This document shows, piece by piece, positions 49,139-60,187 of a stretch of 64,000 nucleotides of DNA (the stretch's first letter is position 1; each line of letters opens with the position of its first letter). A program made the position numbers and the translations under genes. Source of the DNA: Castor canadensis (taxonomy: Eukaryota > Chordata > Mammalia > Rodentia > Castoridae); NCBI RefSeq assembly GCF_047511655.1, contig NC_133386.1, positions 172,257,146 through 172,321,145 on the forward strand, given 5' to 3'. A model generated the notes under the pieces. That model was not told the origin of the DNA. It saw only the letters and a list, made by a program, of their open reading frames with translations, and ran no database searches.

Positions 49139-49470
49139 AGCAATCATTTTTTTTGTAAGTGTGATGCTGGGGTTTGAACTCAGAGCCTTGTGCTTGTAAG
49201 GGAGGCACTCTACCACTTGAGCCACACCTCTGGCCCTTTTTTGCCCTTTTGAGATAGGTCTCACATTTATTCCTGAGCCTGCCTGGATTGTGACCTTCCT
49301 ACTTATACCTCCCATGTAGCTGGGATGACAGGCAGGAACCACCATGCCCAGATTTTTATTAGTTGAGAAGGGGTCTCATGAACTTTTTGCCTGGGCTGGC
49401 CTTGAACCTTGATCCTCCTAAGTAGCTAGGATTATTAAGAGCCACCAGACCCAGCTAGCAATCATTTTTT
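49139..49470 (-). mobile_element. Composite B1/ID-like SINE with target duplication
   Basis: The element body (49,153-49,456) reads on the minus strand as B1-like then ID-like. Exact 14-base direct repeats AGCAATCATTTTTT flank it at 49,139-49,152 and 49,457-49,470. The duplicated target was part of an older L1 3' fragment, so the order of events is clear. A second B1-like segment seems to lie inside it, so the copy may be longer than the usual dimer. Confidence 0.9.
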
Positions 49471-50847
49471 CAAATGAAGTAAACCAATATGCACTCATCT
49501 GGAAAAAAAAAATCCATGTCACGCACACTGAATAAATGGAAAATTTATTCATTTTGGCCAGATGACACTTTGTTGTTGGGTTGTCCTGTGCATTCAAGAA
49601 TGTTCAGCATTCTTGACCTCCCTGACCTCTTCCCCTTGGATATCAACTTCACTCCCATGATTATAACCCAACTTATTTTCAGACATTGTCAAATGCCACC
49701 CCAGTTGAGAATCACTGGTTTAAAATAATGACATATTGACAACTTAGGTTTGAATTCTATAGAAAAAATGCTATAAGGCTATACCAAGTTTGTAATGATG
49801 GTTCAGAGAAAAATTGCCTTCTTTTTTAAATTTTATACCTCTCACTACTGTTTGATTTTTTTTTACAAGTATGTCTTTCTTCTGCAATTAAGTATAAATT
49901 CTATTCCTGTTCCATTCCCACTCACAGGTGTTCACGTGCACAAAGAAAGTAAAAAAAAGTGCTTGTATCAGGGACTGTATTTGGAAGAGAGAGGCAGAGG
50001 AGCCTTATCTGGGAAGGAAAGACCTTTGAAAGAACTTAATAGTAATCAAAGTCCATCAGTCAGGCACCTGGAGTGTCACCAGGCCACTTGGCATGAACCC
50101 TGTGTGAGACAGCATGAACTACATAGGAAGGTACAATTCAGAGCCCCTAGTTTTTAATTTGCTGGGGGATCATGGGCTTGCATTCTCTGCTTCAATCCTT
50201 TCATCTGCAAAAAGGAACATCTGCTTTCCCATGAGGAGAAAAGATCATTAAAACCACATCTAGAAGTGGCTTCCCCTTGTCACATTTGATGGTACATAAA
50301 TAAAAGACAGAGGTCTCACTAATACTGGCTTCAGTGCTACACATGCTATTAAAAAAAAAAAAAAGACTGCTTCATCTAATTTGAGCATTTTGGAGTTGGG
50401 AGAATTTCAGAATGCCTGCTTGAATTTATTCCTAATTTTGAAAGAATTCCTTCTAGGGAAATTGTTTCAGTTCATTGATATGCTCATGAGAAAAACAACA
50501 GAGTTAATCTTTTTTTGTCTTTTTTGCTCTTCTCACTGACAGACTGCCTGAAGAAAACAGCTGAGAGAGCTGTCCAGAAATTACAAGGTAAAGTGTCACA
50601 GCTAATTTTTGTGATGCCTTCCCCACCAAGTTAGGGCTCACGTCAAATTTCCTACCTGGAAAATAATAATCATTCAGTCCGCCATATTGATGTTAGATAT
50701 CTATCGCTAATGGCTTCACCAGCTCTAACTACATGGTTCTGAGGGGGTCGGAATTATATTTGGGAAACTGGCAAAGGACAATTCTCTTGCCCATCTATGT
50801 TGGGGATTTTTTTGCTGTTGTTATTGGTTTTTTGTTTGTTTTGTTTT

Positions 50848-50921
50848 GTGGTGCTGGGGATTGAACCCAGGGCCTTACACATGTTAGACAAGTGCAGTAC
50901 CACTGAGCTGCATCCCGAGTC
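50848..50921 (-). mobile_element. ID element (classic form)
   Basis: On the minus strand this is the familiar ID layout: GGGATGCAGCTCAGTGGTAC, then 'ttaggc'-type middle and GGGTTCAATCCCCAGCACCA. It differs from the right half of the composite SINEs by having GGGTTCAATCCC rather than GAGTTCAAACCC. T/G-rich sequence before it is its antisense tail. Confidence 0.88.
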
Positions 50922-51524
50922 TATGCCAGTGTTTTAAAGTGATTTGAGAGTTTGTGAATCAAACTATGAATAAGTGCACAATGCCTTATTTCACATTCTT
51001 TTTTTCATGGTGTTTATTTTTTCTTGGTAGAATAACACTGCTGAGAAATTCAGTTTTGATTCACAAGGTACACTAAAATGTACACTACCCATGCACATTT
51101 TAGTCATAGCTTTTGGAACAATTTATCCTTCTCCCTTGATGTGAAACAATTTCTTAAAAGCGTTTTGGTTCACGTGGTGATGTTTTACTTCTTTCCAACT
51201 TTACCTTTGTTTATCAAAGTGCTAATATTAAGTAATTAATTCATTAAGAAATTAAGCCTTCCCTTTTTTTGTTTCCTTGTTTGAATCTCAATGGTGGAGC
51301 TCTGGATCTTCCATTGTTGAGATTCTAGAATCACCCCATATGAAATTCTTATAACAAAGAGAAAGCCACACTTCTCTGGTCTGCATTGCACACAACACAG
51401 TAGGATCAAATGAGGTAGACACCAGGAAGCAGAACATCATTTTCTAAGTCTCTTGCATGGCCACATGCAAGGAAGCTGTGCCAAGCCAGAGCAAGGGATA
51501 TATTTTGTTCTTTGTTTTTTGGGC

Positions 51525-51845
51525 TTTTTTCCAGTATTAGGGTTTGAACTCAGGGTCTTGCACTGCTAGGCAGGCACCCTACCATTTGAGCTACACCCTC
51601 AGTCCTTTCTCCTTGGTTATTTTTCAAATACATTCTTGTATTTATGCCAATGCCAGCCTGAACTATAGCCTCTTTTTTCTTTTTAAAGGTTTCTTTCATA
51701 GCTAGAATGACAGGCGTGCACCATGATATCCAGGTTATATTGGTTGAGATGGGGTCTTGCAAACATTTTAGCTGAATCTCAGTCCTTCCAACTTTCATCT
51801 CTTGAGTAGCTAGGATTACAAATGTGAGCCACCAGTGCCCCGCTA
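51525..51845 (-). mobile_element. Composite B1/ID-like SINE
   Basis: On the minus strand a B1-like start ('ggcactggtggctcacattt') leads to an ID-like half containing GAGTTCAAACCC. The central part is long and diverged. Confidence 0.83.
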
Positions 51846-52436
51846 CAAGGCCAGTGACTGATTGTTGTGTGCATAGGACCACACAGCTCCCTTGCCTGTG
51901 TTCTATTTATACTCCAGCTCTCAACAACCACTGAACACTAGAGCTGGGATTTTTTCTGAAATGGCACATTTGCCTGGCTTCTTTCCTTTCCCTATCTGCG
52001 TCTCCTGGCAGTTTGTCCATACAACACCTCTCACACACACGTTCCCACCTCCTAATCAGCATCGAGGAGCCCTTCCTAGAACATTATCCTTCCTCATTCT
52101 CCAACCTTTGATTCTTCTTGTTCTGCACAGTCACCATCAGTGACACCTGGTTTCAGTCTCAAACTCCTATTAAGACACATACATAATTGGACACCTGGAA
52201 GACATGATTTCTGGTCATAGTGTTGAAGCTCCTCCTTGCCAGTGGCACAGTCCTCTGTACCACACAGAAGGGCTAGACAGTTGTGGTGCCACCATATGCA
52301 GTGTTCAACAGGCTCGTTTCTTCTTTGGCAAAATCACAAGTCTATCATAAGAAAGTTCTATCCTGCTTTTTCAAGAACATGAGTTAGAAACTCCTCCTTG
52401 TTTTGGACCGAGCATTTGTTTGAATTGGTTTCTCTT

Positions 52437-52505
52437 TTTTGCTGATCTTGGACCTTGATCCTCCCGTGTACCTGGGATTATAGGTATGAGCCACCACATG
52501 AGGCT
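52437..52505 (-). mobile_element. B1-like left-half fragment
   Basis: The antisense segment 'cctgggattataggtatgag' with 'ccaccacatgaggc' is the 5' end of a B1-like element. No right half is attached. Confidence 0.6.
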
Positions 52506-52555
52506 TTTGACTACTATTTGCAAGAACTTGGGTGATTCAATGAGACTGTAAAGAT

Positions 52556-52683
52556 ATGGTGAGGTGGCACACACCTGTGATCCCAGCACTCAAGAGACTG
52601 AGGCAGGAGGATTCCAAGTTCAAGGCCAGCCTTAGCTACATAGCAAGACCCTGTCTCAAACAAACAAACAAACAAAAAAATCA
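52556..52683 (+). mobile_element. B1 SINE
   Basis: A well-preserved B1-like element: 'gtgaggtggcacacacctgt', 'gatcccagcactcaagagac', 'gttcaaggccagccttagct', ending in (CAAA)n. It directly precedes an ID element in the same orientation. Confidence 0.85.
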
Positions 52684-52697
52684 AGATACATCTCATG

Positions 52698-52756
52698 TGC
52701 TGGCATTGTGGCTCAGTGGTAAAGCATGTGCTTAGCATGCACAAGGCCCTGGGTTT
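52698..52756 (+). mobile_element. ID SINE
   Basis: This ID element reads GTGCTGGCATTGTGGCTCAG, TGGTAAAGCATGTGCTTAGC and AAGGCCCTGGGTTT, and passes straight into a purine microsatellite that replaces its last bases and A tail. Confidence 0.83.
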
Positions 52757-52778
52757 GGGAAAGAAGGAAGGAAGGAAG

Positions 52779-52811
<33 letters not shown>

Positions 52812-52828
52812 AAGAAAGAAAGAAAGAG

Positions 52829-52907
<79 letters not shown>

Positions 52908-52934
52908 AAAAGAAAAAGAAAGAAAGAAAAGGAA
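52757..52934. repeat. Uninterrupted 178-base purine microsatellite
   Basis: From 52,757 to 52,934 every base on the + strand is A or G: GAAG units, a (GA)n block, then a long (GAAA)n array. It grew from the tail of the ID element just before it. Translation of this strand gives meaningless Lys/Glu/Arg repeats. Confidence 0.95.
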
Positions 52935-52997
52935 TTTACTGGGTTTTTTTGGTTTGGAATCTTCTCACCTGCATAGATTTGGAGTCACTAATGCCTG

Positions 52998-53232
52998 AGG
53001 TCAGAAGGGAAAGAAAGAGGAAGGGAAAAGAAGGGAATAGGAAGGAGAGGGGAGGGAAAGGCAGAAGAGGGGAGAAAAGGGAGGGTAGGAGAAAGAATGG
53101 GAAGACAAGGGAAGAGAAAGGAATAGGAAGGCAAGGGAATGGGAAAGCAAGGCAAGGGAAGGGAATGGGAAGTCAAAGGAAGGAAGAAGAGGAAGGAGGT
53201 ATAGAAGAGGAAGAAGAAGGAAGAGAAAAGTA
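52998..53232. repeat. Purine-rich low-complexity tract
   Basis: About 235 bases of mainly A and G with scattered C and T, in irregular GGGAA and GGAAG units. Separated from the perfect purine array by about 60 bases of ordinary sequence. Confidence 0.9.
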
Positions 53233-54122
53233 AGGCTTAGGTAGGAGAGGAGACTTGAATGGTTACAATAAGGAAAGCTGTCCTAGAGACAGGTAGCCGT
53301 GGCATTGCACAGCTGGAAGGATTTCTTTCTTCCTCATCTCCTCTTCTGCCCATCTCCCACACCCCATTTCACTCCAGGCCTGCTCAGGAGCTGCTGAAGA
53401 ATCATGCAGCTTGTCTCGGCAACTCAGTATGGCTCCTCCAGAGAAAGACAAGATATCCTCTTTTCCTGCATTTCCACAGACCTTAGTCCACCTGCAGTTC
53501 ATTAATCGACTGTGGTTTCTTTGCCTGTGACTCACCTGACATCATTTCATATTTGTTGGATCACAGTGTCATTTGTCATCCAATTCAGGATACTTTGAGC
53601 ATGAAAGAGGGTGCAATAAAAATTATGTATAACTAAAAAATGTATAACTAAGATTGAGCCTGGGAAACTGGAGCTCATGGTCAACTTACACATTCACCAC
53701 ACTCAATTCAGGATGTCAGACTGTATAATAACTCACTGGAGTCCATGAATGATGCCCCAGAGGACAACTCAAGCCTTCAGATCTTAAGACGGACCAAGGG
53801 TTCAGACTCTGGACCACAGGAGAGATTCTGATGGTGGCTTACTACTATAAACTTCTTCTCTGTGTTTTTGAACTTTGTATGCTAATTGAGAGAATTATAT
53901 CTTTTTGAGAAGTATTTATAGCAGAATGCCATTGGAAATACAGAGGTAGCTCCAGACAAGCCCACTCAGCCTTTCTGAGATCACTCAACAGGGTGTCTAT
54001 ATGATGTCCCATCTTTTACAGACCATTTGAGAAACCAAGAAACAACAGCCCTATAAGCCCCCAAAGTTGTCTGCATGCCAGCCCCGATGATACCATACCT
54101 CCTACTCAGGAGGCAGACTCAC

Positions 54123-54230
54123 CATTCTCACAGTGCTGCCCAGTATAGCCTGCCAAGCAGGCACACTTGTAAGACCCAGCTGCGTCGAGGAGGCACGTGC
54201 CATCATGGAAACAAGGGGATGAGGAGCAGG
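54123..54230 (-). CDS. PAMR1: PAMR1 exon: EGF-like domain
   Basis: Acceptor CTCTTCCAG and donor AATG|GTGAGTC bound 108 bases. With its split first codon it encodes an EGF-like module: [12 protein letters not shown], then [13 protein letters not shown], then QHCEN. The six cysteines have EGF spacing (Cys1-4-Cys2-5-Cys3, then Cys-x-Cys and a final Cys). There is no calcium-binding Asp/Asn pattern at the start. One EGF module per exon with phase 1 at both ends is typical. It follows the CUB domain, giving the CUB-EGF order of PAMR1, and joins Sushi 1 with an Asn-Val junction. Confidence 0.96.
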
Positions 54231-54451
54231 CTGGAAGAGAAAGGCAGCCCTCAGTGTCACTGTGCAGTGAGGCCATCTCTCCAAGCCTGGATTCTAAACC
54301 CAAGACTTTTACTTGACTCCTTACAACTTTTTTATTCCTTTTACTGAATTCATGGTACTATTAGTTGAAAAGGCCTAAACCACAATAATTAATCATTGAA
54401 TGTTGCTGACACCAACTGATGTTTCTGAAGCTCCCCACAAGTACGCTGAAG

Positions 54452-54690
54452 GTATCAGGCATGGTGACTCATATGGATAATCCCAGATACTCCGGAGGCA
54501 GAAGCAGGAGGATCTCAAGTCAGGACCAGACTGGGAAAAGTAATTGAGACCCTTTCTCAAAAGCAAAATGCAAACAAAAGGACTGGGGGTGTGACTCAAG
54601 TAGAAGAGCACTTGCCTAACATGCATGAGGCCCTAGATGAGGTCCTAGATTCAATCTCAGTACTTCAGGAAAAAAAAGAAAAAGAATTTC
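54452..54690 (+). mobile_element. Composite B1/ID-like SINE
   Basis: The B1-like half ('caggcatggtgactcatatg', 'cccagatactccggaggcag') joins an ID-like half with 'ggactgggggtgtgactcaa' and a small internal duplication around 54,628-54,650, then an A-rich tail. Confidence 0.82.
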
Positions 54691-54794
54691 CAAACATACT
54701 TGTCCCTTACAATGTTACTGTATTCAGCTAAATAAGTGCTCTGGGTTCAAATATGCTGAGAGAATGCAGCTAGAGTTCAATGGCAATGAAACAT

Positions 54795-54995
54795 TTTTTT
54801 TGGCAGTGCTAGGATTTGAACTCTGGACTTCATACCCACTCTACTGCTTGAGTCATGCCCCCACACTTCTTTTTACTTTAGGTTATTTTTTAGATAAGGT
54901 CTTGCTTTTTTGCAGACTAGACTTAAACCATGAGTCTCCTTGCCTCTACCTACCAAGTAATTGGGATTACAGGCATGAGACACAATGCTAGGTTG
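54795..54995 (-). mobile_element. Composite B1/ID-like SINE
   Basis: Antisense T run, then the ID-like end 'ggcagtgctaggatttgaac', then the B1-like half with 'gtaattgggattacaggcat'. Diverged but both halves are present. Confidence 0.82.
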
Positions 54996-55588
54996 AACCA
55001 AATTTCTTTACTGGAGAGCCTCTCAATTACTTGCAAAGTTTTAAGAATGTACATAATGAGCAGTTTTCCCCAAGCTGATTGGACCTCAGAACCTGCAGTT
55101 TACAGAGCATCCTGGGGACACTGACAAACACTGGTCTGTGTGTGATCTACCATTCCTACATTCTAGTGCGGAAAAAACTGCTTTGGTTTAGATCAATCAG
55201 TATTTCTCTGTGGAAGGTGCTGGTGAAACACAAAGATAAACAGGACATTCTATTTGCCAAATCAAAGCCACATAAAGGAAAGTATACAGCATCTATACAG
55301 GAAGCATAAGGCAGTTAGTGACCTATTAAAAGAAGAAAAGCAGAGGAAGGTGACAGGGCAGTTGAAAAAGGGCAGTGACAGCTCATGGGAGCAAGAGTAA
55401 AGGTAGCAGAGGAAAGAGAATGTGAGACATGTCCTGAATGGTAGGTTTTGACATGCAGGTTCAGGACAGGTGACCTTAGCCTAAGGGAATGACGTGAGTT
55501 CAAGCAGATGGATGGTGTTTGAAGAACAAGAGGTGGTATTGCCTATTTGCCAGTGCTTCACAGCATTCTCCAGGGGAGGGTGAGGAGT

Positions 55589-55831
55589 CTATCTCAGAGA
55601 CCCTAGGTCATAGAGCCAGAAGCCAATGAGGCTCCGCTGCCCCGGTCTGGCTTCCCTGATAGCCAGCTCTAGTTGGTGGTCATAAACACCCACAATCGCA
55701 TCTTGCATGGGACTGCTTAGTTTATGCTGCAGGGTATCATTGTAGGACAAGGATCCAGCCACAGGTTGACCATCCACCATCCTAGCAGCAAAACATCTGA
55801 ACTCCAGGCCCCGCAAAGTGCCATGGCACAC
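55589..55831 (-). other. Unidentified 80-codon open frame
   Basis: On the same strand as PAMR1, inside an intron, an open frame runs from a GTG at 55,831 to a TAG at 55,589. The peptide includes LEFRCFAARMVDGQPVAG, then DAIVGVYDHQLELAIREA and SLIGFWLYDLG, which has the composition of a folded protein rather than a random translation. An in-frame stop lies about 40 bases upstream, and neither a poly(A) tail nor flanking repeats are evident. It could be a retrocopy fragment or chance. I do not recognise a family. Confidence 0.3.
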
Positions 55832-56589
55832 AGTGTGGGACAGAGCTGGGCTTGCTCCTTCCTAAGGCCCCTGCTGAGAGGTGCTACAGGCCCCATCCAA
55901 AGGGAGGGGACACTGGGTGGCCAGGCTGCTGGGCTTGCTAAAAGAATGGACTGAAGGAGGATTCTATGACCACCCACTTTCTTTCCTAAGACTTTCTCAA
56001 GGGACCCTCCAAAAGGAGCCTTAATGATCAAAATGTCATTGCATGCTTATTCTTATTATTCAGTACTTTAAAAAAAACTGGCTTTCAATCCTGAGCTTAT
56101 TTTGTAAAACCCAAAGCAATCAAACCTCACAACAATGAGAGCTGAGGTGACTGCTTAGAATTGAGCATTTCATTCATTTTAATCAAAGCTACCTCTAAAT
56201 ATGACCAAAGAGTAGAAGTTAAAATTGGACTTGGAGTCTCTTGCCATTGTAGTTTAAGACTTTCATTGTTGAAAGAAGCATCACATACCTTCTATGAGAT
56301 CTTGCTGCTGTTCAAGCAATGGTATTAGTAAGTTCAATCTTATAATTTTGGCACAAATATAATATAAATGTAACCTAGGATAACTCATTAGTCCCAGTCT
56401 ACATCTATTAATTTGCTTGACTGGGTTGTAACTAGAGCAAATGAATACTAAATAATGTTCACTCCATCTTTACAAAAGAAATAAAGTACACTTAATCTTG
56501 TTAATAAAGTTTTAATTTGTATTTAAAACAAGACTTTCATTGTCTATTTTACAAGTGGCAATGAAAGGCTCGGGGGACCCCTGGATTGG

Positions 56590-56785
56590 GCAGCTATTGA
56601 GTGCTTACTGTGTTCTAGACTGTGCTAACCACTTCATTGTTCTGTCTTCTAGCATCTCCTTAAGAAGAAGCATCTACTGTCATCCCCTTTTGACTAATTA
56701 GGAAACTGAGGCCCAGAGAAGAAGAATTTTCCCAAAGTCACACAGCTTGATCTCTAAGGATCCAAAGCCAATGCTCTTAACCATG
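56590..56785 (+). mobile_element. MIR/L2-class remnant
   Basis: The layout 'gagtgcttactgtgttctag', 'actaattaggaaactgaggc', 'cccaaagtcacacagcttg' is that of a MIR-class repeat in + orientation. Confidence 0.65.
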
Positions 56786-57113
56786 AGAGGACCCTTCATG
56801 TGAGCTCTAGAGCCAAACTGTTTGTGGGCAAGTCCCTGATTCTACCCACAAGGCTATGTGACCTAACGCACATGATCCAGCCTCTCTGTGCTCCAGTCAC
56901 TACCTCTGTATAGTGATCATTCCTAGTTGTGTTCTGGGCAAATCTTTCTGAAAAATGCCTTGCCATTGTATATATACTTTTTTCTATAGGCTGCTTCTAA
57001 GAACTCAGCATGCTGGGTTTTCATTAAACTGAGCAGGAAGAAAAGTGGTTACACAGAAAGGAGATTTTGCAGAGCAAACCATAAACTGCTATATTTGCCT
57101 CTGAGGCCTTTAC

Positions 57114-57331
57114 CTGTGATCTCCTCAAAGACAGCATGGAAGCCATCAAAATTCTTGGAGCCATCTGAGTGGAAGAGGACATGGAGTGAGGAACCTGTGC
57201 TCCGGATGGGAGCTGGCCGCTCATTGCCACAGAAACGCTTGATAATGGGACTGTCACTGTTGTCACCATCACGGATCTCAACATAATCGTACTGGCACAT
57301 GTAGTCAAACTCCAGGCTCAACATGCTAAAC
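57114..57331 (-). CDS. PAMR1: PAMR1 exon: second part of the CUB domain
   Basis: Acceptor CTCCTGCAG (57,333-57,332) and donor ACAG|GTAAAG bound 218 bases. The exon encodes [20 protein letters not shown], then [14 protein letters not shown], then [20 protein letters not shown]. These are the last two CUB cysteines and the acidic D-Y-V-E-I-R-D-G motif typical of calcium-binding CUB modules, followed by the conserved F-x-S-D. Its first base completes a codon from an exon beyond the window, so the signal peptide, cysteine-rich N-terminus and first CUB half are not visible. In PAMR1 this module lies before the EGF domain and is expected to be extracellular. Confidence 0.96.
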
Positions 57332-57439
57332 CTGCAGGAGGAAAAGATGACAAAGAAACAGGTGGACTCAGACCATCCTGAGATCCCATGTTCAAGGTCA
57401 GATGATGACCTCATAGAAATGAACTCTGAACAAAAAGCA

Positions 57440-58163
57440 AGACTTAGCCAATAGAAAAAAACTGAAATAATCTCCTATGTTTTATCAGACCACAATGGAA
57501 TAAAACTTACACTCAATGGCAAAAGAAACTACATAATATATTTAAACACATGAACACCACAAAACACACTACTGAATGACCAGTGGTTATAAAAGAAATG
57601 AAGGGGAATTAATAAAATCCTAGAACCAAATGAAATGAAAACACAGTTTATAAAACCTTTGGGACCCAACAAAGGTAGTGCTAATAGGAAAGTTTATAGC
57701 TATAAGTGCCTACATTAAAATATCAGAAAAATCTCAAGTAAATAATCTAATGATGCACCTCAAACTCTTAGGAAAACAAGACCAAGACAAACCCAAAAGC
57801 AGTACATGGAAAGAAATAACAAAATTCAGAGCAGACATTATCAAAATGGAGACTAAAAAAATATAATGAATCAAAGAAATGAAGAATTGGTTCTTTGAAA
57901 AACATAAGTAAGATTGATAAGTCCTTAGCCAAACTAACCAAAAGAAGGAGGAACAAACCCCAAATTAATAAAATTACAGATGAAAAGGGGATATCATAAC
58001 AAACCCCAATGAAATTCAGAGGATCTAGAAGAAATGGATACATTTCTACATGTGTATGACTTTCCTAAATTGAACCCAGAGGATACAAACTACTCCAGCA
58101 GATCTATAACAAATATGAGATTGAAACAGTAATGAATAGTCTCCCAAAAAACAACAGCCCAGA
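57440..58163 (+). mobile_element. Old L1 ORF2 fragment
   Basis: The + strand carries decayed L1 ORF2 sequence. It corresponds to the part between the endonuclease end and the start of reverse transcriptase, matching about 60,875-61,600 of the younger L1 (for instance 'atgaagaattggttctttga' against the 'tggttctttgaaaa' segment there). It stops abruptly where the younger element begins. Frameshifts and stops are frequent. Confidence 0.75.
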
Positions 58164-58183
58164 AAAAAGAGGATGACTGGATC

Positions 58184-58192
58184 CAAGATGGC
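58184..58192 (+). promoter_or_regulatory. YY1-like motif at the L1 5' end
   Basis: CAAGATGGC lies about 14 bases from the apparent start of the element. The same sequence near the 5' end of human L1 binds YY1 and positions transcription initiation. Its presence here supports the view that the 5' end is intact. Confidence 0.6.
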
Positions 58193-58999
58193 AACTAGGG
58201 TGCAGAAGCAGACAGTGTGAGCTCCATAAATGAAAAATCTTGCTGAGATGCTGAAGCCACACTAAGAAGAATCAAAACTCTGACACCCTGAGCCCCTAGC
58301 CCATACAAAGCTTCTCCACACCACGTTACACTGAGAAAACAGGAGGGCTCCGGCACTGCCAGACACTGCTCCAAACCTGCTTGGGAGACATTTGGCAGAC
58401 CAACAGGATGACTAGTAGGCTACAGAGCTGATCTCTGCAACCTAAAAGCAACATACAAACTTAAACCGCCACACCTCAATGAGGTAGGAACTGACTAAGC
58501 AGCTGCCACTGAAAGACAGAAGAAAAACTGGCAAGACTCCCCTACCACCTGGTGAGACTAAGACAGAGGCTCTACTTAAATACCAACACCAGGGCTGGAT
58601 GCTGAAGGAGTAACAACAGAACTACAAAAACTGAAATTCTATTATTCCTGAACCTGGAGGGTTTTTTGTGTGTTTGTGTGTTTGTTTTGTTTCTTGTTTG
58701 TTTGTGTTTGTTTGTTCATCTCTCCGCATTGATTTCTTTGGTTTTTGTTTGTTTGTTTTGTTAGTTTTACTATTGTGAGTTAGCTAATACTAAATTACAC
58801 CCAGAACAGGGACAGAAATAGCATACATACACTAAGCTAAAAACCCAATACACCCATAAAGCCAAATTAAACCAAGGGAAAGAAAACAAGTGACTGAAAC
58901 CACCAATAGCCTATCAAGAACATAGTTACACAGTACTAAGTGGAGTGATGGGAAGATGAAAAAGGGATGGAAACTGTTCTCCCCCCAAAAATAATTTAA

Positions 59000-60141
59000 T
59001 ACAGGATTCAGAGAGAAATGAAGAAAATGGATACCTAGTTACAGACTCCAACAAAACAAAGATAAACAACACCAAGGAAGCCAACGATGCCCACAAGAAT
59101 ATCCTCAAAGAAGAACTCCTGCAAGTAATCATTGAGATTTTCATAGAGATGTTACCTGACACGGTTAACCAAAATGTTCAAGAGGCACTCAAGAAATTCC
59201 AAGACACCAAAAATAAAGAATATGAGAAGACACACAAACAAATAAATGAACTCATAAGAGCCCTAAATAAACACCAAAGTGAACCAGAGAAGACTATAGA
59301 GAGATGAGTGAATTAAAGATGAAAATTGACAATATTAAAGAGGAAGTAATACATGATATGGAAAATCTCAGAAAAAAGAATGTAATAGAAATACAAAACA
59401 CAATGGAAGGCCACTCCAGCAACTAAAACAAGCAGAAGACAGAATCTCAGAACTTGAAGATAAAATGGAAATTAAAGGAAAAACTGAAAAGCTATTACTC
59501 AAATGACTCAAGACCTGTGAAAGGAATATGCAAGAACTCACCAACTCCATCAAAAGACCAAACCTGAGAATCATGGGCATTGAAGAAGGAGAAGAAGTGC
59601 AAGCAAAAGGGATTTGTAATATATTCAACAAAATAATAACAGAAAATTTCCCAAATCCAGAGAAAGCTATGCCCATTCAGGTACAGGAAGCCTCCAGGAC
59701 ACCAAACAGAGCTGACCAAAACAGAACTACCCCACAACATTTTATCATTAAACAACAAGAACAGAGAATAGAGAAAGAATATTGAAGACTGTAAGAGAGA
59801 AAAAATAAATAACATACAAATGTAAACCCATCAAAATCACAGCAGATTTCTCCACAGAAACCTTAAAAGAAAGAAGGGCATGGAGTGAGGTATTCTGGGC
59901 ACTGAGTGAAAATAACTTCAACCCTAGGATACTCTACCCAGCAAAACTATCATTCAAAATAGATGGAGCAACAAAAGTCTTCTGCAATAAGCAGAAACTA
60001 AAACAATATTTGACCAGCAAGCCACCACTACAAAAGATTCTTCAAGGAATTCTGCACACAGAAAATGAAAGCGAACAAAACCATGAGAGGACAGGCAGTA
60101 CCAAAACACAGGAGGAAAAAAGACAAGGAACCAGAGAGTAA
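59000..60141 (+). pseudogene. L1 ORF1 remnant (RNA-binding chaperone)
   Basis: The ORF1 protein of L1 is an RNA-binding trimer with a coiled coil, an RRM and a C-terminal domain. Here the coiled-coil part (about 59,030-59,490) is A-rich, with Glu/Lys-rich reading broken by stops. The RRM frame is open at 59,528-59,785 and includes SIKRPNLRIMGIEEGEE. After a frameshift the C-terminal domain is open from about 59,812 to the stop at 60,139-60,141, with ADFSTETLKERRAWSEV and ENNFNPRILYPAKLSF. The start codon cannot be fixed. No single frame covers the whole protein. Confidence 0.75.
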
Positions 60142-60187
60142 CACTGATTCAGTTGCACACAAACCCTTACATAACAAAAACAACTAA

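Larger units (their letters stand above)
54231..57113 (-). other. PAMR1: PAMR1 intron between CUB and EGF exons
   Basis: This 2.9-kb intron has two SINEs, an unexplained 80-codon open frame at 55,589-55,831 and MIR/L2-like sequence at about 56,590-56,785. No other exon is recognised. Confidence 0.8.

Noticed and set aside
52695..52998. Two open frames with long Lys/Glu/Arg repeats
   Set aside because: They are translations of the ID element and its (GAAA)n purine array.
57332..58170. Possible location of the first CUB exon of PAMR1
   Set aside because: Searching by eye for the expected upstream CUB cysteine segment on the minus strand found nothing; the interval is L1-derived after 57,440. 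That exon must lie beyond the window.
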